Positions 1-9,034 of a stretch of DNA of 64,000 bases are shown here, one piece after another; the first letter of the stretch is position 1; every line of letters begins with the position of its first letter. The notes beneath the pieces were generated by a model. That model was not told the origin of the DNA. It was given only the letters and a program-made list of their open reading frames with translations, and did no database searches. The DNA lies in contig NZ_CP139986.1 in NCBI RefSeq assembly GCF_034424175.1, positions 2,356,001 through 2,420,000 on the forward strand. Reading direction: 5' to 3'. Both the position numbers and the translations under genes were made by a program. Source of the DNA: Kluyvera intermedia. GTDB lineage: Bacteria; Pseudomonadota; Gammaproteobacteria; Enterobacterales; Enterobacteriaceae.

Positions 1-669
1 CATCGTCACCAGAAAGAACGGAATACCGATGCTGAGTAACCCCGTGATAGAGAAATGCGGAGTGATGAACTGTGGCATAACAATGGCCGTGCTTAGCGAT
101 TGCGTGACAATGTCACCTTTTAGTGCGGCGACAACCATTCCCACCACTAGCGCTGCCACAACCGCGTAACGCGGCGCCAGCGCTTTAAACAGCAACCAAC
201 CGACCAGCATGCTGCCGCACAAGATCAGATGCCCCTCAAGGGTGCTAAAAGCCTGTAAACCAAAACGTAATAAAATACCTGCCAGCATGGCGGCCGCCAG
301 CGAATGGGGGATCAATTTCATCAGCCGGGCAAACCAGCCGGTTAAACCGCAGAGGACGATTAAGGCGTTGGCAAAGATAAAAATGCCGACCGCATCATTT
401 AGCGTTGCGCCTTGTAAACTGCCCACTAATAGCGCCGCGCCAGGCGTAGACCATGCGGTTAAAATGGGCACTTTACGCCACAGCGTCAGCACCAGCGTAC
501 TGACCCCCATCGCCAGGCCAAGGGCGGTCATCCAGCCGGATATTTGTAATGCGCTGGCACCTGCCGCCGCTGCCGCCTGCCAGATGATTGCCGCGGAGCT
601 GGCGTAGCCGACCAGCACGGCAACAAAACCGGCCAGGACGGTGGGAAAAGGGATGAATGAAAATCGCAT
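1..669 (-). CDS. ydcO: YdcO, BenE-family benzoate/aromatic transporter (3' part missing)
   Basis: Inner-membrane permease of the benzoate:H+ symporter (BenE) family. Reading the minus strand from the ATG at 669 gives 223 codons that run off the window, beginning MRFSFIPFPTVLAGF, with successive hydrophobic helices and the SGWMTALGLAMGVSTL stretch typical of E. coli YdcO. The family is about 390 residues, so roughly 170 C-terminal residues lie outside. It is divergent from sutR with about 130 bp between them, as in E. coli. Substrate is inferred from the family only. An exact MatP-binding site lies inside the coding sequence. Confidence 0.9.
   Translation of the reverse strand, partial: MRFSFIPFPTVLAGFVAVLVGYASSAAIIWQAAAAAGASALQISGWMTALGLAMGVSTLVLTLWRKVPILTAWSTPGAALLVGSLQGATLNDAVGIFIFANALIVLCGLTGWFARLMKLIPHSLAAAMLAGILLRFGLQAFSTLEGHLILCGSMLVGWLLFKALAPRYAVVAALVVGMVVAALKGDIVTQSLSTAIVMPQFITPHFSITGLLSIGIPFFLVTM
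104..116. promoter_or_regulatory. matS site (MatP binding), GTGACAATGTCAC
   Basis: The 13-mer GTGACAATGTCAC is an exact match to the matS consensus GTGACRNYGTCAC. MatP binds such sites to organise the Ter macrodomain. This copy lies within ydcO. Three further exact copies occur in the window, which supports a terminus location. Confidence 0.85.
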
Positions 670-801
670 AGGTGTCTCTTGTGCGTTATAGCGTCCATAC
701 ACAGTATCACTGTGCGTTATAACGTACAACCTCCAGGTCATTTTCTAAACGTGGTGCGATGAGTGCGGTATACTGGCAAGAGGTAACCGAACGGAGGTGG
801 A

Positions 802-1377
802 ATGAATATTGCGCAACACCTGGCGGCAACGCTGAAAATGCAGCGTCAGCAGCGAGGCTGGAGCCTGTCGAAACTGGCGGAAGAGACCGGTGTTTCGAAG
901 GCAATGCTGGGGCAAATAGAACGTAATGAGTCCAGCCCAACCGTGGCGACGTTATGGAAAATTGCCACCGGTTTGAATGTGCCGTTCTCGGTCTTTATCA
1001 CGCCCCCGGAACCGGGCGATGAGCTGGCATTTGACCCGCAACAACAGGCGATGGTTATCACTCCGGTATTCCCCTGGGATGAACAACTCTGCTTTGACCA
1101 CTTTTCAATTACGCTGGCGCCAGGTGCAGTAAGCGAATCAACGCCGCATGAAAAAGGGGTGATTGAACATGTGGTGGTGATAAGCGGGACGTTGGATATG
1201 TGGGTGAAGGGAGTATGGCAGTCGCTCGCGCCGGGTGAAGGATTACGTTTCGCAGGCGATCTGGCTCACGCTTACCGCAACAGCGGCGAGCAGACCGCGC
1301 ACTTTCACTCTATTATCCATTACCCCAAAGAAAAAGCCGCAGGCAAGCCTGCGGCAAATCACGACAATGAATCATAA
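802..1377 (+). CDS. sutR: SutR (YdcN), XRE-cupin transcriptional regulator
   Basis: Transcription factor with an N-terminal helix-turn-helix (about residues 9-65, with SKLAEETGVSKAMLGQIER and SSPTVATLWKIA) and a C-terminal cupin (about 110-175, with STPHEKGVIEHVVVISG). In E. coli SutR controls sulfur-utilisation genes. The start has a strong GGAGGTGG ribosome binding site. It is 191 residues against about 178 in E. coli. The extra tail after IIHYPK is encoded by a GC-rich hairpin at the end of the gene, so the C-terminus may have been extended by read-through into a former terminator-like sequence. Confidence 0.92.
   Translation: MNIAQHLAATLKMQRQQRGWSLSKLAEETGVSKAMLGQIERNESSPTVATLWKIATGLNVPFSVFITPPEPGDELAFDPQQQAMVITPVFPWDEQLCFDHFSITLAPGAVSESTPHEKGVIEHVVVISGTLDMWVKGVWQSLAPGEGLRFAGDLAHAYRNSGEQTAHFHSIIHYPKEKAAGKPAANHDNES
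1331..1355 (-). terminator. Terminator-like hairpin inside the 3' end of sutR
   Basis: Stem gccgcagg/cctgcggc with a four-base loop. On the minus strand it is followed by five U, so it looks like a rho-independent terminator for minus-strand transcripts. No minus-strand gene lies immediately to the right. On the plus strand it has no U tract. Confidence 0.4.
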
Positions 1378-1573
1378 CGTAGCCGTTACGAGGAAGTCCG
1401 GAATACGAGGCTGACTCTATCGCACTCTTGCCGGGAGGAGAAATGCCCATTTCGGCAATAGGTTGTTGAAAATAAGCTATTCATGGCGTGTCGCGGGGAA
1501 ATGATTTCGTCCGCCGTGGCTTCTGGATACAATAGCCACACCTTTTGTAATGCTACTGGATAAGCCCGATAGA

Positions 1574-3535
1574 ATGCGCCAGCAGAACGCTCATCTTGAA
1601 CTCCTCAGTCCGGCTCGTGATACGGCTATTGCCCGCGAAGCCATTCTCCACGGTGCCGATGCGGTTTACATTGGCGGGCCGGGTTTTGGTGCCCGCCATA
1701 ACGCCAGCAATAGCTTGCAGGACATTGCTGAACTGGTGCCGTTTGCCCACCGTTATGGTGCCAAAATCTTCATCACCCTGAATACCATTTTGCATGATGA
1801 TGAGCTTGAACCCGCGCAGAAGCTGATTACAAACTTATATGAAACCGGTGTTGATGCGCTGATTGTGCAGGACATGGGGATCTTACAGCTGGATATTCCA
1901 CCTATCGAACTGCATGCCAGCACCCAGTGCGATATTCGCAGCGTTGAGAAAGCAAAATTCCTCTCCGATGTTGGATTTAGCCAGATTGTGTTGGCGCGGG
2001 AACTGAATTTATCGCAAATTAACGCCATCCATGATGCCACTGATGCCACCATTGAATTCTTTATTCACGGTGCGTTGTGCGTGGCGTATTCCGGTCAGTG
2101 CAATATTTCCCACGCGCAGACCGGGCGCAGCGCCAACCGGGGGGACTGCTCGCAGGCTTGCCGACTGCCATACACCCTGAAAGATGATAAGGGGCGCGTG
2201 GTTGCTTTTGAAAAACATCTGTTGTCGATGAAAGATAACGATCAGAGTGCGAATTTGGCTGCACTTATAGACGCAGGTGTTCGCTCCTTCAAAATTGAAG
2301 GACGATATAAAGACATGAGTTACGTAAAAAACATCACCGCGCATTATCGTCAGATGCTGGATGCGTTGATTGAAGAACGTGGCAATCTCATGCGTTCTTC
2401 AGCCGGGCGCACCGAGCATTTCTTTATTCCATCCACGGATAAAACCTTCCATCGCGGCAGTACCGACTATTTTGTTAACCAGCGGCAGATGAATATCGGT
2501 GCGTTCGATTCACCAAAGTTTATTGGTTTACCGGTAGGTGAAGTCCTGAAGGTCAATAAAGATACGCTGGATGTTGAAGTGAGCGAACCGTTAGCCAATG
2601 GCGATGGACTGAATGTGCTGATTAAGCGCGAAATTGTCGGTTTTCGTGCGAATACGGTGGAATTAATCGGTAAAAATCGTTACCGCGTTAAGCCCAATGA
2701 AATGCCCGCCGATCTCTACAAAGTTCGCCCAAATCAGGTACTGAATCGCAACCTTGACCATAACTGGCAACAAGCGTTACTCAAAACGTCCAGTGAACGA
2801 CGGATTGCGGTTGATATCGCGCTGTCTGGCTGGCAGGAACAGCTCGTCCTGACGATGACCAGTGAAGACGGTGCATGCGTGACTCATAGCTTAGAAGGTG
2901 ATTTTGCGACGGCCAGCAATGCTGAAAAAGCATTAAGCCAACTGCAAGATGGTCTCGCAAAACTGGGGCAAACGCCGTACTACGCCCGCAACGTGGAAGT
3001 GCTATTGCCGCAGGCGCTGTTTGTACCAAACAGTATGCTCAATCAACTGCGACGTGAAACGGTTGAAATGCTCTGCCTGGCGCGACTGGATCGCTATCAA
3101 CGCGGCAGTCGTAAGCCAGTAACCCATCCAGCGCCGGTTTACCCGGATAGCCAACTGAGCTTCCTCGCCAACGTCTACAACCACAAAGCGCGCGAGTTTT
3201 ACCATCGCTACGGTGTACAACTTATTGACGCGGCTTATGAAGCTCACGAAGAGAAGGGCGAAGTGTCGGTGATGATCACCAAGCACTGTCTGCGCTTTGC
3301 CTTTAATCTTTGCCCGAAACAGGCGAAGGGATCGATTAAGAGCTGGAAAGCTACGCCGATGCAGTTGATTAACGGCGATGACGTGTTGACGCTGAAATTT
3401 GATTGTCGGCCCTGTGAAATGCACGTCATTGGTAAAATGAAAAATCACATACTAAAAATGCCGCTGCCAGGAAGCGTCGTGGCCTCAGTGAGTCCGGATG
3501 ATTTGCTTAAAACGTTGCCTAAGCGCAGAAGCTAA
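1574..3535 (+). CDS. rlhA: RlhA (YdcP), 23S rRNA C2501 hydroxylase, U32 peptidase family
   Basis: Peptidase-U32-family protein. The E. coli orthologue hydroxylates C2501 of 23S rRNA. The sequence is collinear with E. coli YdcP throughout (about 653 residues). It has the U32 signature region around EGRYKDMSYVKNITAHYRQM and conserved cysteines near CSQACRLPYTL, CLRFAFNLCPKQ and FDCRPCEMHV that could hold a cofactor. An upstream ATG at 1550 is in frame. I prefer 1574 (MRQQNAHLELLSPA) because conservation begins at ELLSPA. It lies downstream of sutR in the same direction, separated by about 200 bp. Confidence 0.93.
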   Translation: MRQQNAHLELLSPARDTAIAREAILHGADAVYIGGPGFGARHNASNSLQDIAELVPFAHRYGAKIFITLNTILHDDELEPAQKLITNLYETGVDALIVQDMGILQLDIPPIELHASTQCDIRSVEKAKFLSDVGFSQIVLARELNLSQINAIHDATDATIEFFIHGALCVAYSGQCNISHAQTGRSANRGDCSQACRLPYTLKDDKGRVVAFEKHLLSMKDNDQSANLAALIDAGVRSFKIEGRYKDMSYVKNITAHYRQMLDALIEERGNLMRSSAGRTEHFFIPSTDKTFHRGSTDYFVNQRQMNIGAFDSPKFIGLPVGEVLKVNKDTLDVEVSEPLANGDGLNVLIKREIVGFRANTVELIGKNRYRVKPNEMPADLYKVRPNQVLNRNLDHNWQQALLKTSSERRIAVDIALSGWQEQLVLTMTSEDGACVTHSLEGDFATASNAEKALSQLQDGLAKLGQTPYYARNVEVLLPQALFVPNSMLNQLRRETVEMLCLARLDRYQRGSRKPVTHPAPVYPDSQLSFLANVYNHKAREFYHRYGVQLIDAAYEAHEEKGEVSVMITKHCLRFAFNLCPKQAKGSIKSWKATPMQLINGDDVLTLKFDCRPCEMHVIGKMKNHILKMPLPGSVVASVSPDDLLKTLPKRRS

Positions 3536-3548
3536 TCCAGAGCTACAA

Positions 3549-3579
3549 ACGGCCGGTAAGCGAAAGCGTTTCCGGCCGT
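3549..3579. terminator. Bidirectional hairpin between rlhA and the cio operon
   Basis: Inverted repeat acggccgg ... ccggccgt, with a further small pairing inside the loop, sits between the convergent ends of rlhA (3535) and the small cio subunit (3593). It lacks a clear U tract, so termination is inferred from position and stem strength. Confidence 0.5.
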
Positions 3580-3592
3580 GTATTCACGTTAT

Positions 3593-3718
3593 TCAGGATT
3601 TAAAGCCCGCGGCGGTCATTAATACTCGAAACAGACCGCCCACTACGGTCAGCGCCAGCACGCTGCCGCCCCATAAGATAACCAGCCACATCAGACGCGA
3701 TAACCAGATATTTTTCAT
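3593..3718 (-). CDS. Small single-helix subunit of the bd-type oxidase (DUF2474-like, CydX-like)
   Basis: A 41-residue ORF beginning MKNIWLSRLMWLVILWGG and ending RVLMTAAGFKS: one hydrophobic helix with a positively charged N-terminus. Its ATG overlaps the stop of the upstream oxidase subunit II gene by one base (TGATG), so it is translationally coupled. Small proteins of the DUF2474 type follow cioAB genes and are thought to play the role of CydX, which stabilises cytochrome bd. The family call rests on length, position and composition. Confidence 0.8.
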   Translation of the reverse strand: MKNIWLSRLMWLVILWGGSVLALTVVGGLFRVLMTAAGFKS

Positions 3719-4728
3719 CAGTGATACCCCTCATCTTGCGGAACTTTGCCGCGAAATACGTAGTAGCTCCAGAAGGTGTAAACGAGGATGACCGGGATAA
3801 TAAACAGCGCGCCAATCAGCATGAACTCCTGGCTTTGTACGGGCGCAGCGGCCTGCCATAGGGTGATTGAGGGCGGTATAATCGCCGGCCAGATGCTGAT
3901 CCCTAATCCACTAAAGCCGAGGAAAACCAGTACCAGCGTCAGAATAAACGGTTGTGCGTGGCTGACTTCTTGTCCCAGATGCCGCCAAAGCAACGCGCTG
4001 GTGGCGACGACAAGCAGCGGAACCGGAAGCAAGTAATAGAGATTTGGCAGACTAAACCAACGCCTTGCAATTTGGCTGTGTAGCAGCGGCGTCCACAGGC
4101 TGATGACGGCGATAATGGCTAATAATGCCAGCAGCAGAGAACGGGCGTTTTTGCGCATCGTGTTTTGCAGCGCAGATTCGCTTTTCATCACAAGCCAGGT
4201 CGCCCCTAATAGGGCATAAGCGACAACCAAACCTACGCCGCAAAATAAGGTAAATGGCGTGAGCCAATCGAACGGGCCGCCACTAAAACTGCGCCCGCTC
4301 ACCTGGAAGCCATTAATCACTGCGCCCACCACGATACCCTGGCAGAAGGTGGCCAGTATGGAGCCGCCCATAAAAGCCTTATCCCAGAACGGGCGATGCG
4401 ATGGCGTTGCGTTAAAGCGAAACTCAAAGGCCACACCGCGGAAAATCAGACCGACCAGCATCAGCGTCAGTGGGATCGTCAGCGCATCAATAATCACCGC
4501 ATAAGCTAGCGGGAACGCACCGAACAACCCCGCACCGCCAAGTACTAGCCAGGTTTCGTTACCGTCCCAGACGGGTGCAACGCTATTGACCATCAGGTCT
4601 CGCTGCTGGGCATTGCGGGTAAAGGGAAACAGGATCCCAATTCCTAAATCGAACCCATCCATGACGATATACATCAGCGTGGCAAATACGATAATGACGA
4701 ACCAGATAACGGATAAATCGAGAGTCAT
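3718..4728 (-). CDS. cioB: Cytochrome bd-type (cyanide-insensitive) ubiquinol oxidase subunit II, CioB/CydB family
   Basis: Membrane subunit II of a bd-type quinol oxidase, which reduces O2 to water at the inner membrane. It is 336 residues, typical for CydB/CioB, and begins MTLDLSVIWFVIIVFATLMYIVMDGFD, with the conserved GFDLGIGILFPF and WDGNETWLV motifs. Multiple transmembrane helices are visible. It overlaps cioA by four bases (ATGA) upstream and the small subunit by one base downstream, so the three form one operon. Nomenclature in enterics varies (cioB, cbdB, cyxB). Confidence 0.9.
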   Translation of the reverse strand: MTLDLSVIWFVIIVFATLMYIVMDGFDLGIGILFPFTRNAQQRDLMVNSVAPVWDGNETWLVLGGAGLFGAFPLAYAVIIDALTIPLTLMLVGLIFRGVAFEFRFNATPSHRPFWDKAFMGGSILATFCQGIVVGAVINGFQVSGRSFSGGPFDWLTPFTLFCGVGLVVAYALLGATWLVMKSESALQNTMRKNARSLLLALLAIIAVISLWTPLLHSQIARRWFSLPNLYYLLPVPLLVVATSALLWRHLGQEVSHAQPFILTLVLVFLGFSGLGISIWPAIIPPSITLWQAAAPVQSQEFMLIGALFIIPVILVYTFWSYYVFRGKVPQDEGYH

Positions 4729-6125
4729 GAGCGGTTCTCCAGTTGTTCATTCGGGGTGATTGCCGCAGACAACGGACGGGATGGCGTGCCGTGAGGAGGC
4801 GGCGTGAACGGCTGAGGGCCTTTGCGAATCAGGCGTACCATGTAGCTGTACCCAACGCCAAATACCGAGGTGTAGACCACGAAAAACGTCAATAAGCTGA
4901 TACTCATATGCAACGTTCCGTGGGCCGAAACGGCATCGGCCGTCCGCTGAAGTCCATACACTACCCAGGGTTGGCGGCCCACCTCTGTTGTGACCCAACC
5001 GGCAAGGATAGCGATCAGACCCGATGGCCCCATCAGCAACGCAAACCACAAGAACGGACGTGAGGTATACAGCGTTTGTCGCGAGCGTAGCCAGAGCGCC
5101 ATCACGCCTAACAGCAACATCAACATGCCCAACCCCGCCATAATGCGGAATGACCAGAAAACGATGGTGGAGTTAGGCCGGTCTTCTTTGGCGAATTCTT
5201 TTAATGCCGGAACCTGTTTATCCAGGCTATGAGTGAGGATCAGGCTGCCGAGAGCCGGGATCTCCAGTCCATAACGTGTGCGTTCCTGTTCCATATCCGG
5301 CCAGCCGAATAGCAGTAACGGTGTTGGTTCACCGGGCTGATTCTCCCAATGTCCCTCAATTGCCGCAATTTTTGCGGGTTGGTGTTTAAGCGTATTCAGC
5401 CCGTGCATGTCGCCAACCATCGCCTGAATTGGCGCGACAATAAGTGTCATCCATAGCGACATTGAGAACATAATGCGCACGGCGGGAGTCTGATTGCCGC
5501 GCAGCAGATGCCACGCTGCCGACGCACCGACAAACAGTGCGCTACTCAAAAATGCGGCGATGGACATATGGAACAATCGATAGGGGAATGATGGATTAAA
5601 CACCACCGCAAACCAGTCAACCGGCACCACCTGACCGCCCACAATTTCATATCCTTGCGGTGTTTGCATCCAGCTGTTTGAGGCGAGGATCCAGAATGTC
5701 GAAATAATGGTGCCCAGCGCAACCATACAGGTCGCGAAGAAGTGCAGCCCCGGCCCGACACGATTCCAGCCAAATAGCATGACGCCCAGAAAACCCGCTT
5801 CGAGGAAGAAGGCAGTCAGCACTTCGTAAGTTAACAGGGGGCCGGTAATGCTGCCTGCAAACTGGGAGAAACCACTCCAGTTGGTACCAAACTGATAGGC
5901 CATCACCAGGCCGGACACCACGCCCATACCAAAGTTAACGGCAAAAATCTTCGACCAGAACTGGTACAAGGAACGCCAGACCGGATTGCGGTTTTTTAAC
6001 CATAAGCCTTCCAGCACCGCCAGATAACTGGCAAGACCGATGGTGATGGCGGGGAAGATAATATGGAATGAAACGGTAAACGCAAACTGAATTCTTGCGA
6101 GGTGAAACGCATCAAGACCTAACAT
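4725..6125 (-). CDS. cioA: Cytochrome bd-type (cyanide-insensitive) ubiquinol oxidase subunit I, CioA/CydA family
   Basis: Catalytic subunit I of a bd-type oxidase. The N-terminus MLGLDAFHLARIQFAFTVSFH carries the conserved haem-ligand histidine (H21). GTNWSGFSQFAG and LLTYEVLTAFFLEAGFLG hold the conserved acidic residues. A later FHMS histidine (around residue 185) is the probable haem b558 ligand. At 466 residues it is shorter than E. coli CydA (about 522), consistent with the short Q-loop of cyanide-insensitive CioA enzymes. It is the first gene of the cioA-cioB-small subunit operon. In E. coli this oxidase is absent next to uspE. Confidence 0.9.
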   Translation of the reverse strand: MLGLDAFHLARIQFAFTVSFHIIFPAITIGLASYLAVLEGLWLKNRNPVWRSLYQFWSKIFAVNFGMGVVSGLVMAYQFGTNWSGFSQFAGSITGPLLTYEVLTAFFLEAGFLGVMLFGWNRVGPGLHFFATCMVALGTIISTFWILASNSWMQTPQGYEIVGGQVVPVDWFAVVFNPSFPYRLFHMSIAAFLSSALFVGASAAWHLLRGNQTPAVRIMFSMSLWMTLIVAPIQAMVGDMHGLNTLKHQPAKIAAIEGHWENQPGEPTPLLLFGWPDMEQERTRYGLEIPALGSLILTHSLDKQVPALKEFAKEDRPNSTIVFWSFRIMAGLGMLMLLLGVMALWLRSRQTLYTSRPFLWFALLMGPSGLIAILAGWVTTEVGRQPWVVYGLQRTADAVSAHGTLHMSISLLTFFVVYTSVFGVGYSYMVRLIRKGPQPFTPPPHGTPSRPLSAAITPNEQLENRS

Positions 6126-6348
6126 GCAAACTCCGTGGAGATGAAAAACTCGGCCTGATTTTAAGCGGCTGGGGAAGTAGGGGGGAGAGACAGTCGGGCA
6201 GTATTAAGTGATAACAGTTGGGGAGTTTGGGATTTAGCAGGAAACATTGTTTGCACTGCGTAGAAATATTGCACGATTCAGTCCCCTCTCCCTGAAAAAG
6301 GGAGGGGGGGCGTCAGTAGCTAGAGGAATGGTTCAACAAACGTAATGA
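6126..6348. other. Intergenic region upstream of cioA
   Basis: This 223-bp gap must hold the cio operon promoter (minus strand) and the 3' end of uspE. A GC-rich inverted segment near 6283-6308 (ctccct/agggag) could be a weak uspE terminator. I see no ORF with a good ribosome binding site and no clear regulator site. Confidence 0.3.
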
Positions 6349-7299
6349 TCAGTCGTCTTCTTCGTCATCCATCTCGACAGGCGTCTGGTAGTCATTCGGC
6401 TTAATCACCAGCAGATCACAACGCAGGTGATCAATGACCTGTTCTGCCGTGTTGCCAAGGAATGCCGCAGAAATCCCGGTACGGCCAACGGTACCCAGGA
6501 CAACAATACCTGCATCAAGATGTGCCGCAAGGTCAGGGATCACCTCTTCCGGTAAGCCTTTTTCAACGTGGGTGAATTTCTCATCGATGCTGAATTTTTG
6601 ACGTAGCGACTTCATCGCTAGCAGGTGCTGTCCGCGAATCGCATCGTTATAAACACTTGGATCAAAATCAGGCAGTTCAATGGCAATATTGATTGGCGTA
6701 ACCGGATAGGCGCCAATCAGGTGGACTTCGGTATGGTTGACCTGATCGGCAAGTTCCAGTGTCTCTTTGACCAGTTTTTCATTCAACGCATTGTGGTATG
6801 TCTCTTCGCTGGCAAGGTTAACCGCAACCAGCGCCTTGCCACCTTCCGGCCACGGTTGGTCTTTTACCATCCACACCGGACATGGGCATTTACGCAACAG
6901 GTGCCAGTCGGTTGGCGTGAAGATAACCGACTCAAGCTTATCGTGCTGGTGTGCCATTTTCAGCAGTAAATCATGACCTCCGCTGATGACTTCCTGGATA
7001 ATGGCTTCGAACGGACGGTTGTGCCAAACCACTTTGATATCAAGTGGTATACCGGCATCCAGATAATATTTCGCCTGCTCGCGGATCCATGCGGTGCGCT
7101 GGCTAATGACGCCCTGACGCATTGCGGTGCGTTCGTCAGGAGAAAGAAGGGTGGTCATCTCATAGGAAAAATCATAGATCGGCAAAAATGCCTTGATGCG
7201 ACCGCCAATCCGTTGATGTAGATAAACAGCGCGTCGCAGCGCGGGTTGATCGTCCTGATTGGGATCGATAGCAACGAGCATGTTCTGATACTTGGCCAT
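6349..7299 (-). CDS. uspE: UspE, tandem universal stress protein
   Basis: Cytoplasmic universal stress protein with two Usp domains (about residues 1-150 and 155-305). It starts MAKYQNMLVAIDPNQDD and contains VLGTVGRTGISAAFLGNTAEQVI near the C-terminus, the expected nucleotide-loop region of the second domain. Length is 316, as in E. coli. A longer frame exists to 7326, but the MAKYQ start at 7299 matches the family and follows a ctgtaaggag-type ribosome binding site. UspE is implicated in stress resistance and cell aggregation. It is adjacent to fnr, as in E. coli. Confidence 0.95.
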   Translation of the reverse strand: MAKYQNMLVAIDPNQDDQPALRRAVYLHQRIGGRIKAFLPIYDFSYEMTTLLSPDERTAMRQGVISQRTAWIREQAKYYLDAGIPLDIKVVWHNRPFEAIIQEVISGGHDLLLKMAHQHDKLESVIFTPTDWHLLRKCPCPVWMVKDQPWPEGGKALVAVNLASEETYHNALNEKLVKETLELADQVNHTEVHLIGAYPVTPINIAIELPDFDPSVYNDAIRGQHLLAMKSLRQKFSIDEKFTHVEKGLPEEVIPDLAAHLDAGIVVLGTVGRTGISAAFLGNTAEQVIDHLRCDLLVIKPNDYQTPVEMDDEEDD

Positions 7300-7516
7300 A
7301 CAGGGTCTCCTTACAGCTGTAACCACAGTTTGTCAGTAAAAGATAACTCATATAATGCGATTGAAACAGGGGGGAATCATTGCCAGATCAATAAATCAGG
7401 ATAAATACTCATTGAGCAGAATCTGTTTAATGGGCAAAGCTTACGGCATTCTGAAACGGTGAGGAAGAGGGTGACAGGAGAATCAGCGGGGCTGGAAGAC
7501 GCATTTTTCTGGCAAT

Positions 7517-7544
7517 AAAAAACCCCGAATTACCGGGGTTTTTT
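7517..7544 (-). terminator. Rho-independent terminator of fnr
   Basis: Near-symmetric aaaaaaccccg ... cggggtttttt hairpin 26 bp past the fnr stop. U tracts occur in both directions, so it can also insulate uspE. Confidence 0.85.
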
Positions 7545-7569
7545 GCACACTGACAGTAAGCGAGAATCG

Positions 7570-8322
7570 TTATGCGACGTTGCGAGAATGTCCCGCCAAC
7601 ACCGCCAGCGCATCGCTATTTTCAATAGTGATGTATTTACCTTTCACCGCCAGCATGCCGCTTTTCTGGAAACGCCCCAACAAACGGCTGATGGTCTCAA
7701 CGGTCAGACCGAGGTAGTTGCCGATATCGCCACGAGTCATTGTCAGACGGAATTCACGCGGAGAGAAGCCACGCTGAGCAAAACGACGAGACAGGTTATA
7801 GATAAATGCCGCCAGACGTTCTTCCGCATTTTTCTTCGACAGCAAAAGGATCATATCCTGATCGCCTTTGATCTCACCGCTCATCAGACGCATCATCTGC
7901 TGACGCAGATTTGGCATTTTACCGGAAAGGTCATCCAGCGTTTCAAATGGAATTTCGCAAACCATTGAAGTTTCCAGCGCCTGCGCGAAACTCGGGTGAT
8001 GTCCGGTGCCAATGGCATCGAAGCCCACCAAATCACCTGCCAGATGGAAGCCGGTAATTTGCTCATCACCTTGCTCGGTGATGGTATAGCTCTTGATCGT
8101 ACCGGAGCGAATCGCGTACAGAGATTTCAGTTCATCACCGGCTTTGAACAAGGTCTGCCCTTTCTGAATGGGCTTTTTGCGCTCGATAATATTATCCAGC
8201 TGATCAAGCTCATGCTCATTAAGAGTGAACGGGATGCAAAGCTGACTGATGCTGCAATCCTGACAATGGATAGCGCAACCGCCAGACTGAATGCGTCGTA
8301 TAATTCTCTTTTCCGGGATCAT
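7570..8322 (-). CDS. fnr: FNR, oxygen-sensing global regulator
   Basis: CRP-family regulator whose [4Fe-4S] cluster senses oxygen. The four cluster cysteines are visible: three in GGCAIHCQDCSISQLC plus the later cysteine of the sensor domain (TSMVCEIPF). The C-terminal helix-turn-helix contains LGLTVETISRLLGRFQ. Length from MIPEKRIIRRIQSGG is 250, as in E. coli. A longer frame to 8403 includes the 5' leader and was not used. An FNR box lies 122 bp upstream, consistent with autorepression. It should also control fdnGHI at the other end of the window and possibly the cio operon. Confidence 0.97.
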   Translation of the reverse strand: MIPEKRIIRRIQSGGCAIHCQDCSISQLCIPFTLNEHELDQLDNIIERKKPIQKGQTLFKAGDELKSLYAIRSGTIKSYTITEQGDEQITGFHLAGDLVGFDAIGTGHHPSFAQALETSMVCEIPFETLDDLSGKMPNLRQQMMRLMSGEIKGDQDMILLLSKKNAEERLAAFIYNLSRRFAQRGFSPREFRLTMTRGDIGNYLGLTVETISRLLGRFQKSGMLAVKGKYITIENSDALAVLAGHSRNVA

Positions 8323-8444
8323 AGGTTTGCTCAAGCCGTAATTGATATTAGTCAATTTTAACATCTTTTTGGTGAGCAAGTAAGTCTCGGCGTGGGGATT
8401 CACCCAAGATTAAAAAGGGATACTCTTTTTTGGCATGTATACAT

Positions 8445-8458
8445 TTGATATATATCAA
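8445..8458. promoter_or_regulatory. FNR box upstream of fnr
   Basis: TTGATATATATCAA matches the FNR consensus TTGAT-N4-ATCAA perfectly. It lies upstream of the fnr start, where the autoregulatory site of E. coli fnr is found. Confidence 0.88.
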
Positions 8459-8518
8459 AAAATCCAAAAGCGCATCATAAACCCACGTTGCAGATCGCGG
8501 CGAAAAGGGCACAGAACA

Positions 8519-9034
8519 TCAAAGTAGCAAGTAGCCTTCATGACGTAAAAGCCACTCTTTACGCTGCACGCCACCCGCATAACCCGTCATTGTACCGTTG
8601 CGGCCAATGACGCGATGGCAAGGCACCACGATACTCACCGGGTTCGAACCATTCGCTGCGCCCACGGCCCGCGCAGCACCGGGACGTCCTAACTGCTCGG
8701 CAAGCTGACCATAATGCATCACCTGACCGCAGGGAATCGAACGCAGTGCTTGCCATACTTCGCGCTGGAAGGCGGTTCCCGCAGTCGCTGTCGGTAGCGT
8801 TTCAATAATTGCCAGATCGCCCTCAAAGTATTGCGCTAATTGCTGGCTTAAATCCCCCGGATTGCTGGAGGCTACTCGCGTGTATCCCTCAGCACGATAA
8901 TGGATATCCAACAATTGTTCCATACGATCGCTATGCTCTTCCCACTCCACGGCACGGAGATGGTAATCTTCATCACAAAGGATCCACAGCGGCCCAAGCG
9001 GAGTGGCAATTTTATCTTCGAGCAACGTCAACAT
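8519..9034 (-). CDS. ogt: Ogt, O6-alkylguanine-DNA methyltransferase
   Basis: Suicide DNA repair enzyme that transfers alkyl groups from O6-alkylguanine to its own cysteine. The active-site motif VVPCHRVIGRNG and the DNA-binding helix GRPGAARAVGAANGSNP are present. Using the ATG at 9034 (MLTLLEDKIATPLGPLW) gives 171 residues, the E. coli length. The in-frame codons upstream to 9112 do not align with the family. Gene order fnr-ogt is conserved. The abg (p-aminobenzoyl-glutamate) genes that follow ogt in E. coli K-12 are missing here. Confidence 0.95.
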   Translation of the reverse strand: MLTLLEDKIATPLGPLWILCDEDYHLRAVEWEEHSDRMEQLLDIHYRAEGYTRVASSNPGDLSQQLAQYFEGDLAIIETLPTATAGTAFQREVWQALRSIPCGQVMHYGQLAEQLGRPGAARAVGAANGSNPVSIVVPCHRVIGRNGTMTGYAGGVQRKEWLLRHEGYLLL

